Source: Prevotellaceae bacterium (GTDB lineage: Bacteria; Bacteroidota; Bacteroidia; Bacteroidales; UBA932). From it: 33,622 nt of DNA. The notes below the pieces were generated by a model. That model saw nothing but the letters and a program-made list of their open reading frames with translations. It did no database searches and was not told the origin of the DNA. Location of the stretch: NCBI GenBank assembly GCA_031270845.1, contig JAISXF010000004.1, forward strand, positions 1 to 33,622, written 5' to 3'. The position numbers were made by a program, and so were the translations under genes. Below, piece by piece: positions 17,233 to 24,900 of the stretch. Position 1 is the stretch's first letter; each line of letters starts with the position of its first letter.

Positions 17233-19962
17233 TTACTTATCGACGTAGCACTTGCTGGAAATGGTAAAGCCTTCGTTATCAACTAATGTGATGGTGTGGG
17301 GACCTGGCGCGGGCAGGACGGGCATTTGGTGGGGGTGGGCGGTGAGGCCAATGTACTGGTTGTCGAGATGCCAGAATATGGTGGCATCGGGGCTGTGATG
17401 GGTGGCTTGCATGATGAGCCGGCCGATAGAACCGTCCATCTGGCGGGTGAGGAGAATGTGAAAGTTATGCTGCGGGTAGAGCAATGCCATTGATGGGCGG
17501 GTATCGGAATGAGGACAGGCGGGGTGGCGGGGAGGCAGGGGGATGTAGTTGTAATGTCGTGTTTTGTAGTAGAGTTCCTGCGCGGGCGGGAGGAGAAACC
17601 ATGATTTTGAGATGATATGATGGGGGTCTTCGCAGTCAGCGGTTACGCGATAGCGCTGTGTTCGGTCGAGATGGACGAGCAGATGAAAGGGACAGGGGCG
17701 GGATTCAAGGCCGGCGTTGAGAATCCATGCGGTGTCGGGGAGCGGACAGAGGTCGGTTGCGCGATGTCCGCTTTGCTGGCAGAGAGGTACTTTTATCATT
17801 TCATCAAAAGGCTGGATGAACCAGGATGTATGGGGGAGCAGGTTAAATAAATCGAACAGTACGGGCGCAGCGGCCTGGATACCGGTGAGGACGGGGCGGC
17901 CTTCGCCGGAAGCATTGCCGACCCAGACGCCAATGGTATATTGCGGGGTGATACCGACGGCCCATGCGTCGCGATTTCCGAAGCTGGTGCCGGTTTTCCA
18001 GGCGATTTTGCGGGAAGAGTGAAAGCGATGCCATTCGATTTCGCCTTCGGGGCGGTCGGATTCGGAGAGGGCGGAGAGGATTTGCCAGATGGCGGCGGCA
18101 GAAAGCGGAGCATCGAACGGAAGGCGAGAGCCATTTGCTTTATGCGTGGAAATGATGTCCTTACTCGAGGAGATGGATGTGGGAAGGCGAGAGCCATTCG
18201 CTTTATGCGTGGAAATGATGTCCTTACTCGAGGAGATGAGGAGGATCGGTGGCGACCACTGGGATGGAAGATAGCGGGTGTGGGGGTTAGAAAAATGGTT
18301 GAGGGTGCGGGCGAGGGAGGCATAGGCGTTGGTTGTCTCGTAGAGGGAGACTTCGGCGCCGCCGAGGATGAGAGAAAGGCCGTAGTGGTGGGGAGGGTTG
18401 GTGATGGAGGTGAAGCCGATACGGTGCAGGAGGTGATGAAAGCGGGCGACGCTGTAATCCTGCAAGAGTATGACGGCAGGAATGTTGAGCGAGCGGGCAA
18501 GCGCGCGGTCGGCTTCGACAGCTCCGTCGTACGTGCGGAGATAATTCTGGGGTACGAAACCGTTGATGAAGGTTGGGATGTCGGGGATTAACATTGACGG
18601 CAGCAGGCGTCCGTCGTCGAGCATGGCGGCATAGAGGAATGGTTTAAGGATGCTTCCGGCGCTGCGATGCGCGGGGATTATGTCAACCATTTCGCCCTGC
18701 GAGGCGTGCGGCGCAGCGGGCGCGTTACCAATATAGGCGAGTACGTGATGAGATTCATTTTCGATGATGACAGCGGCGATGTTATTGACCTGATTTCCGC
18801 GGTGCTTGATGGCATGTCGGGCGATGATCTCATTAGCCCGGCATTGCAGGTCGTAAAGAATGGTGGTGCGGTTGATTTGTTCGGGGTTTGTTTTGGCCAT
18901 TCGTTCGAGGAGGTGGGGAGCCTCGGCGGGCAGGGGGAGAGGTTGTTCGGGCAGGGGCTCCGCTTTCGAGAGCAGGAGGTCGTCGGGGGAGATGCATTTT
19001 GAAAAAGCTAATTTTTCGAGAAGAAAATCCCGCTTTTGGCGGAGTTGATCGCGGTTTCGGCCGGGATGTATGAGGGCTGGGGCGTTAGGAAGTACGGCGA
19101 GGGTGGCGGCTTCGGCCCACGAGAGCTCAGAAGGGGAGCGTCCGAAGTAACGCCAGGCGGCGGCGTCGATACCGACGACGTTTCCGCCAAAAGGCGCGCC
19201 GGCGGCGTAGCGATGAAGGATTTCGTCCTTGGTATAACGGCACTCAAGGCGCAGCGCGAGCAAGGCTTCGAGCATTTTTTCGGGGATTGTGCGGGGAGGG
19301 TTTCCGCGCATGAGACGCACGGTTTGCATTGTGATTGTACTTCCTCCTTCGCGGATACGACGATGGGAGATGTTGGAAAATAAAGCGCGGATGATAGCGA
19401 GCGGATCGACGCCGGGGTGGTGAAAAAAGCGTTTGTCTTCGCAGGCGACGACGCACCGGATGTATTTTTCGGGGAGCTGTTCGGCAGGCGGAAAGCGCCA
19501 CTGGCCATCGGGGGCGATCTTTGCGCCAATGAGCCGGCCATCGGAAGCAAGGATGAGGGTTGAGCAGGGAGGTGTGGAGAATGCGGTGGGAAGCAGTAAG
19601 AAGAGAATGATAAGGAGTGAGAGCAGTCTGGTAAAAGAGGGGATTTTTATGATAAGGAGTGAGAGCAGTCTTAGATTTTGGGAGTTGTTTCTTAGATTTT
19701 TGGAATTGTTTCCAAGATTTTGGAAATTCTTTCCAAGATTTTGGAAATTCTTTCTTAGATTTTGTAAGTTCTTTCCAAAATTTTTGAAATTTTTTCCAAG
19801 ATTTTGGGAATTTTTTCCAAGATTTTGGAAATTGTTTCCAAGATTTTGGGAATTGTCTCTTAGATTTTGTAAGTTCTTTCCAAAATTTTTGAAATGGATT
19901 CCAAAATTTTTAGAGTGGATTCCAAAATTTTTAAAATTGGTTGTGAAATTTTTGAAATTCAT
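17233..19962 (-). CDS. pbpC: Penicillin-binding protein 1C with repeat-derived N-terminus
   Basis: The protein is 909 residues. Residues 1-98 are a low-complexity Asn/Phe/Leu heptapeptide repeat (NFQNLGK-like). A transmembrane anchor follows (about 112-127). The glycosyltransferase GT51 domain has catalytic Glu175 in EDKRFFHHPG and Glu233. The transpeptidase has SILK (Ser437, Lys440), SLN (491-493) and KTGTS (656-660), then the PBP1C C-terminal domain. It polymerises and crosslinks peptidoglycan in the periplasm. The repeat segment is cytoplasmic if translated. Its only in-frame ATG is at 19962, and no Met occurs before the anchor. Residues 577-595 and 598-616 are a tandem duplication between SLN and KTG. 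Its usual partner, an alpha-2-macroglobulin, lies upstream. Confidence 0.9.
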   Translation of the reverse strand: MNFKNFTTNFKNFGIHSKNFGIHFKNFGKNLQNLRDNSQNLGNNFQNLGKNSQNLGKNFKNFGKNLQNLRKNFQNLGKNFQNLGNNSKNLRNNSQNLRLLSLLIIKIPSFTRLLSLLIILFLLLPTAFSTPPCSTLILASDGRLIGAKIAPDGQWRFPPAEQLPEKYIRCVVACEDKRFFHHPGVDPLAIIRALFSNISHRRIREGGSTITMQTVRLMRGNPPRTIPEKMLEALLALRLECRYTKDEILHRYAAGAPFGGNVVGIDAAAWRYFGRSPSELSWAEAATLAVLPNAPALIHPGRNRDQLRQKRDFLLEKLAFSKCISPDDLLLSKAEPLPEQPLPLPAEAPHLLERMAKTNPEQINRTTILYDLQCRANEIIARHAIKHRGNQVNNIAAVIIENESHHVLAYIGNAPAAPHASQGEMVDIIPAHRSAGSILKPFLYAAMLDDGRLLPSMLIPDIPTFINGFVPQNYLRTYDGAVEADRALARSLNIPAVILLQDYSVARFHHLLHRIGFTSITNPPHHYGLSLILGGAEVSLYETTNAYASLARTLNHFSNPHTRYLPSQWSPPILLISSSKDIISTHKANGSRLPTSISSSKDIISTHKANGSRLPFDAPLSAAAIWQILSALSESDRPEGEIEWHRFHSSRKIAWKTGTSFGNRDAWAVGITPQYTIGVWVGNASGEGRPVLTGIQAAAPVLFDLFNLLPHTSWFIQPFDEMIKVPLCQQSGHRATDLCPLPDTAWILNAGLESRPCPFHLLVHLDRTQRYRVTADCEDPHHIISKSWFLLPPAQELYYKTRHYNYIPLPPRHPACPHSDTRPSMALLYPQHNFHILLTRQMDGSIGRLIMQATHHSPDATIFWHLDNQYIGLTAHPHQMPVLPAPGPHTITLVDNEGFTISSKCYVDK
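18119..18238. repeat. 63-bp tandem duplication inside pbpC
   Basis: A 57-bp segment beginning GGAAGGCGAGAGCC occurs at 18119 and again at 18182, 63 bp apart, with one base difference (T at 18136, C at 18199). It encodes two copies of SSSKDIISTHKANGSRLP in frame. Near identity implies a recent event. Confidence 0.95.
19609..19671. repeat. 42-bp direct duplication at the pbpC membrane anchor
   Basis: GATAAGGAGTGAGAGCAGTC occurs at 19609 and 19651, exactly 42 bp apart. On the coding strand this duplicates RLLSLLII at the start of the transmembrane anchor (14-residue period), directly after the 21-bp array. Confidence 0.88.
19673..19960. repeat. 21-bp minisatellite encoding the pbpC N-terminus
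   Basis: AGATTTTGGAA-like units lie at 19673, 19694, 19715 and 19736 and continue to about 19960, 21 bp apart. Read on the minus strand they give 7-residue units such as NFQNLGK or NLQNLRK. The array stays open in the pbpC frame over about 98 codons. Some units use AAATTTTTGAA variants, so the array has diverged since expansion. Confidence 0.92.
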
Positions 19963-20021
19963 TATTGGATTTTTGAAGTTGGTTGTTGGATTTTTGGAGT
20001 TGTGGGTGAGAGGAGGAGAGG

Positions 20022-20121
20022 GATTTTTGGGACTTTTGGGACTTTTGGGACTAATGGGAGAGGGACTTTTGGGACTTTTGGGACTTTTGGGACTTTTGGG
20101 AGAGGGACTTTTGGGACTTTG
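20022..20121. repeat. 9-bp tandem array GGACTTTTG
   Basis: GGACTTTTG repeats with a 9-bp period, interrupted by GGGAGAGGG. It is the clear exception to the 7-bp rule in the window. Similar but broken GGGAC phrases occur at 27580-27615. It lies just upstream of the pbpC start, where a promoter would be expected; I see none. Confidence 0.85.
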
Positions 20122-20132
20122 GGGGCGTATAG

Positions 20133-20163
20133 AAAAAGCCTCCGACCGGTTTCCGGGGGGAGG
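20133..20163 (-). terminator. Terminator-like hairpin upstream of pbpC
   Basis: On the minus strand CCTCC and GGAGG pair around an inner CCGG-AAA-CCGG stem, followed by CTTTTTC. This resembles an intrinsic terminator for transcripts coming from the alpha-2-macroglobulin side. It would separate pbpC from the upstream genes. Confidence 0.55.
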
Positions 20164-20276
20164 AGCAAGGGCAACAGCGAATTGAAATGGGGGGATTGAA
20201 ATTCGGCAGACTGTACGCTGCCACCGCCGTCGCAGATACGCTCCTGTAAAGAAATCAGAGAGAGGCTTGAAAAGGC

Positions 20277-20294
20277 TTCCGAGAGCTTTCGGAA
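20277..20294 (-). terminator. Weak terminator-like hairpin after the 249-residue gene
   Basis: TTCCGA and TCGGAA form a 6-bp stem with a 6-nt loop, immediately downstream of the stop at 20296 on the minus strand and followed by GCCTTTTC. The T-run is short, so function is uncertain. Confidence 0.4.
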
Positions 20295-20295
20295 A

Positions 20296-21045
20296 CTAAT
20301 CGGTAAGAAGATTTATTTTTTTATTTCGGAACGGAATGTGGCTTACTTCCCGGTACTGCGCACTGCGCGAACCAAAAGTGCCCTTAACATAGCCCTTAAC
20401 CGCTAAAGCGGTATCAATCATTCCGGTACCGGGTTCATAAAGCAACTCATTGCGTTTCTGGCGCGCGTCCTTCAAAGGCACAGAGGCAGCTAAAACATCA
20501 TCATTGAACTCAATGAAACGCTCTAACTGCGCCTGCAAGGCCGGCACTTTAATGTCAGTCGCCGAGGGCGTATAACCCGTTTGCCCGGCCACAATGGCTA
20601 CGAGGTCGCGGAAATGGGTTATCTGCGAGTCGTAACTGGTCTGCGCAACGGAAATGTAATGCGTCGTGGCGACGTCTCCCTCACCCTCAAGGGGGATAAT
20701 CGGCCGGGCACGGCGCCCTTGAATTTTTCGGACAATCTCCTTAATCTGATTAACAACGGCAACCGGAAGATTGCAGTTAATGGCCGTAGCTCTTATCCGC
20801 ACCGCAAGCGGCTTTAACTTATAAAACTCCTCAATCCTAACACTCTCGGCAATGAGGTAGGCCGGCAACTTCGCCGCGACGGCATCAATCGACGCCCGGA
20901 CGGCCGTGAGCTTTGTTTCGAGCGCCGTGATGGTTAAATCAGTCCGCGAGGGAGCATACGCAGCGCCAAAACCGGCGCTTACATCAATGAGTAAACGAAA
21001 ATGACTAACATAGGTGTTAATTCCTGATTCCTGAAAAGGGGGCAT
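20296..21045 (-). CDS. Two-repeat helical protein of unknown function
   Basis: This 249-residue protein has two related halves. HFRLLI...AYAPSRTDLTITAL (residues 15-42) matches HFRDLV...GYTPSATDIKVPAL (144-170), and each is followed by a long helix and an AR/RxE segment. Between them lies KIQGRRARP (107-115). There is no signal peptide or membrane segment, so it looks cytoplasmic. I recall a family of Bacteroidota hypothetical proteins with the same layout and the KIQG-R-A phrase, but no assigned function. It lies between the alpha-2-macroglobulin and PBP1C genes on the same strand, with repeats and possible terminators on both sides. It may therefore be an independent transcript, and the neighbourhood does not prove an envelope role. 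Confidence 0.75.
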   Translation of the reverse strand: MPPFQESGINTYVSHFRLLIDVSAGFGAAYAPSRTDLTITALETKLTAVRASIDAVAAKLPAYLIAESVRIEEFYKLKPLAVRIRATAINCNLPVAVVNQIKEIVRKIQGRRARPIIPLEGEGDVATTHYISVAQTSYDSQITHFRDLVAIVAGQTGYTPSATDIKVPALQAQLERFIEFNDDVLAASVPLKDARQKRNELLYEPGTGMIDTALAVKGYVKGTFGSRSAQYREVSHIPFRNKKINLLTD

Positions 21046-21120
21046 AACTGTTTTTTTTAAATGGTTATAATTTTTATTAATTTTTGAAAGCTACTTTTAG
21101 ACGAGGCCAAAACGAAAAGG

Positions 21121-21230
21121 TTTAATTGAGACATGCGAATTGAGAGGCACGAATTGGGACATGCGAATTAAGAGGCACGAATTGAGCACAGCGAATTGAG
21201 AGGCACGAATTGAAAATGAGGGAATTAGAG
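21121..21230. repeat. 28-bp (2 x 14) tandem array
   Basis: GCGAATT occurs at 21135, 21163 and 21191, 28 bp apart. Within each unit a second ACGAATTG lies 14 bp away. The words are GCGAATTGAGAGGC and ACGAATTGGGACAT. It occupies the start of an 850-bp stretch without a gene between the 249-residue gene and the alpha-2-macroglobulin gene. Confidence 0.85.
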
Positions 21231-21302
21231 GTATTGATTTTGCTTTCATGGGTCGTAAATTTTTTTTTAAAATGGGTGAAATTTTTTCCAAAGGTAGTAA
21301 TT

Positions 21303-21360
21303 TTTTTCTTATAAAACGGTTTTTGTAATTCGTAATTTATCCGGCGGAAGCCGTAATGCG
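21303..21360. repeat. Short heptamer/hairpin element
   Basis: GTAATTCGTAATTTAT followed by CCGGCGGAAGCCG is a minimal copy of the composite element seen at 6778-6864 (opposite orientation) and twice at 21736-21903. Confidence 0.75.
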
Positions 21361-21386
21361 GAATGGAGGGGAAAAGGAGGGGGAGG

Positions 21387-21722
21387 AACCACCCCGCCCT
21401 GCGGGCACCCCTCCGGGAACGATGAACGATGAACGATGAACGATGAACGATGAAGGAAGGAACCACCCCGCCCTGCGGGCACCCCTCCGGGGGAGGGGAA
21501 TGGAGGGGAATTTTTGGGGAGAGGAGGGGGAGGAACCACCCCGCCCTGCGGGCACCCCTCCGGGGGAGGGGAATGGAGGGGAAAAGGAGGGGGAGGAACC
21601 ACCCCGCCCTGCGGGCACCCCTCCGAAGGAGGGGAATTTTTGGGGAGAGGAGGGGAAGGAACCACCCCGCCCTGCGGGCACCCCTCCGGGGGAGGGGAAT
21701 TTTTGGGGAGAGGAGGGGGAGT
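21387..21722. repeat. Five-copy G/C-rich element array with 63-bp period
   Basis: Each copy has the core AACCACCCCGCCCTGCGGGC followed by ACCCCTCC. It contains the hairpin GCCC-TGC-GGGC, and an upstream GGAGGGG can pair with CCCCTCC. Copies start at 21387, 21461, 21534, 21597 and 21660. The last three are exactly 63 bp apart and the first two spacings are 74 and 73 bp. Four copies of GAACGAT (21417-21444) lie between copies 1 and 2. Translation on either strand gives Gly/Pro-rich repeats, which I do not accept as proteins. Confidence 0.92.
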
Positions 21723-21735
21723 TTTAATGCGGAAT

Positions 21736-21903
21736 TTATCCGGCGGAAGCCGTCTATGTTCTATTATCTATTGTCTATTGTCTGTGTTCTTTCGTAATTC
21801 GTAATTCGTAATTCGTAATTTATCCGGCGGAAGCCGTCTATGTTCTATTATCTATTGTCTATTGTCTGTGTTCTTTCGTAATTCGTAATTCGTAATTCGT
21901 AAT
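21736..21903. repeat. 84-bp tandem duplication ending at a stop codon
   Basis: Two 84-bp units (21736 and 21820) each hold TTATCCGGCGGAAGCCGTC, the TCTATGTTCTATTATC/TATTGTC heptamers and four CGTAATT heptamers. They look identical. The second unit ends at 21903, and the TAA stop of the alpha-2-macroglobulin gene (minus strand) starts at 21904. 84 is 2 x 42 and 12 x 7. Confidence 0.95.
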
Positions 21904-24900
21904 TTAGTTTACTTCGGTGTGGCGGCCGGCGGTGTTGGCGGAAATTGAGGCGTCATACATGGCCTCGCAGGCAATGGCGGGAAGATAAAATTTTCCGACA
22001 TAAGCCGCTCGGAGAGCCACACGAAGAGAGACGGTGCGCCCTTCGGGCAAATCGAAATACGTGAGAATACGGTCGTCGCGGATGTCGCGGTAGGTGATGC
22101 CATCGGGCAGATTATCGTCGGCGAGGCGGTTTTCGGTGATTTCCCATCCGGAAGGCACTATCTGCGTGAGCGCGAGATTGGTATATGCGCCGCGACGACC
22201 CGGGTTGCGGACGCGAATGTCGGCGAAAAAGTCGGTTCCCTGCGGGATTCGGGCAACATCAAGCTCGGAGCCGTCGGGTTTGAGGTAGCGGACGGCGACG
22301 GCAAGGTCGTGCTCCGCCGGTTTTTCCTCGCCGGCAGGCGGTATTCCGCGTATGCTGAAGCGCACGAAAAGGGTGTTAGCGGCTTTATTTTCAAAGGCGA
22401 GGGTGAGTGGCGAGGTCGCCTGCAGCGCCCGGAGGGAGGAGGGGGAAACCATCGACATCGGGGCGGGTTGCGCGGGCTGCGCGGCGGGGGGAATGGAGAT
22501 GGCGTAAACCGGTTTGGAAGACTTGATTGTTTGCGGTTTATCGTTTGCGAAAGCGACCGAGAAATGGAGCTCGCCTTTTTCGTTGAGGGCGAATTTTGAG
22601 AGGGCGAGGAGGCAAAAAGCGGTGGTTTGGGTGCTTAGCCAGTCGGAACTGTTGATGGCGTCGGATATTTGTTTGGCCATTCGGAAGGCATTGTCCTTAT
22701 TACCGATGAGGGTGAGGACATCGAGGACGATGGCGTTGTCGCGGCTCGAGGAACCGTAGGTATCGGAGGGGATGTCGGAGGCGGCGGAGGCTTCGAGGGG
22801 GAGCTGGTCGATGATTTTGACGGCGGTTTCCCGCTGTCCGGCAAGGGCATAGGCGCCTGCGAGCATCCAACGGGCGTGGGTGGAGAGATTTTGCCGCTCC
22901 TTTAGGCGATTCATGGCGCTTAACTCCTCTTTTTTAGCGAGGGCGAGGGTATAAAGACGGTATGCCTGGATGAGATCGTTCTGGGCGTTGGGGTATCGGC
23001 TGTTGTCGGTGTCGGGCGTCCAGTTACGGGCGTTTTTTTGCTGGAAGGCTATCCAATTTTCCTTCATCGCGGCGGGGACGGCGTATCCTTTCCGCTCGGC
23101 TTCGAGGATGAAGTGCCCGGCATAGCTGTTTGTCCACATACATGTATATCCTGTTCCGCCAGGCCAGTAGCTAAAACTGCCATCCTGCCGGACGAAGGAA
23201 GCAAGTCGGCGGATGGCTGCCTTAATGTTGTCGGCCGCGCGGTTTTTTTCGACATCGGAGATGTCGATAACGGCGGGCAGGAAGAGTTGCGGGAAGACGG
23301 CGGAGGTTGTCTGTTCGAGGCATCCGTGCGGATACTGGAGGAGGTAGTTTAGGCGCGCGCCGAGGTTGAGCGGCGGGATGGCAGATACCTCAATTTGGGC
23401 GATGTTGGTGCCGGGGATGCCGGGCGGGGAGAGTGTTAGCGACGTGGACGCGTTACCGTTCAGTATTTTGGCGACGGTGGCGACGGTGGGGGGATTGGCG
23501 GGGCGGACATCTATCTCAATTTCGTTTTCGGCGCTCTCGGAGCCGGCGGTTGCGATGACTTTGATGCGGGCGGCTCCGATTTTATTTTTGGTACGGACGC
23601 GGAAACGGACGAGCTGGTCTCCGACGCCGGCGAAAGTGAGGGCACGATCGCGGCCGTCGAGGGGGGCGAAGAAGTCATCGGGTAAAAATTCGATTTTGAC
23701 GTTTCGGATTTGGGGTTCCATGGCGAAGACGGAGGCGGGGATGATAAGTTCTTCGGCGGGGCCGACGACGCGCGGCAGGGATGCCTGAATCATCAGCGGG
23801 CTTCGGACGGGGACGGTTTTATCGGCTTTGCCGTATGCCGTTCTGTTTCCGGCGATGACCATGATGCGGACGGAACCGACGTAGTTGTCGATCATAAAGG
23901 GATGGTTTGCTTTCTTACCGGGCGCGATGGTGAAGGGGCCGGCGAAGCGGACGACGGGTTTAAAGCGGTTTGCTTTCTTATTGTCGGCGGCGGCGTTCAA
24001 TTCTTCGTCGCCACCGATGGCAAAGAGCTGTTCGATACGGCCACCATAGGCGCCGATGACGAAGTTGTACAAATCCCATGTACGTACTCCAAGGGCTTCT
24101 CGCTGAAAGAAGTGCTGCCAGAGGTCGGGGGTCTTGAAGTGCGTGAGGTCGAGCAGTCCTTCGTCGATGATGGCGATGGTGTATGTCATTTCTTTACCGG
24201 TATTTTCATGGACCTGGACGGAGAATGGCTGTTGGGGGCGGATGATGTCGGGGGCTTTGATGACGGGCTGGATTCGTGTGGCGGGGTCTTCGACGATGAG
24301 GGGGATGACGCCGAAAAGACGCATGGGGAGGTCGTTTTGTGTCTGGCGGTGTGGCTGAATGAGGGAGACGGAGATGTAAGCGTTGGGGGTCATTTCGGGG
24401 GTTGTGGCGATTGTTACAGGCGTTTCGCCGTCGCGGCAGTCGATACGGAATGCGTTTATGAGACGGTCTCCGTTTTCGATGGAGACAATGGCTTTGGCGC
24501 CGGCATTAGAGGGGATTGTGATGATCGCTTTCTCGCCGACGGCGTATTTTTCCTTATCGGTTTGGAAAGCGAGGATGGCGGGGGCGGCGTTTTCCCGGTC
24601 GGTACCGCGACCATAGCTCCACCAGTCGATATATGCCTTTTGGGTGGCGGCGTGTCCGCTTTCGGGGTCGGTGATACGGATGAGATAGAGCCCCCAGTCG
24701 GGGTACTCTATATTATAAGTGAATGAGGCGGTACCGTTTTGGGCGGTTTTGAGCGGGATTTCGGAGATGCGGTTATTATAGAGGCGGTATGTGTAGTCGG
24801 CGAGGTTGCCATCGGGCGAAAACCACCACCAGTTCCATTCATTTTTAAAGATTTCGACTTTAAGATCCCGCGACACGGGCTTTCCGGCGTGGTCGAGGGA

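Noticed and set aside
19433-20185. 250-codon plus-strand open frame rich in Phe/Lys/Leu
   Set aside because: It is the reverse reading of the pbpC minisatellite and the 9-bp array.
21309-21804. Gly/Pro/Arg-rich open frames on both strands
   Set aside because: They arise from the 63-bp G/C-rich repeat and are open in several frames at once.
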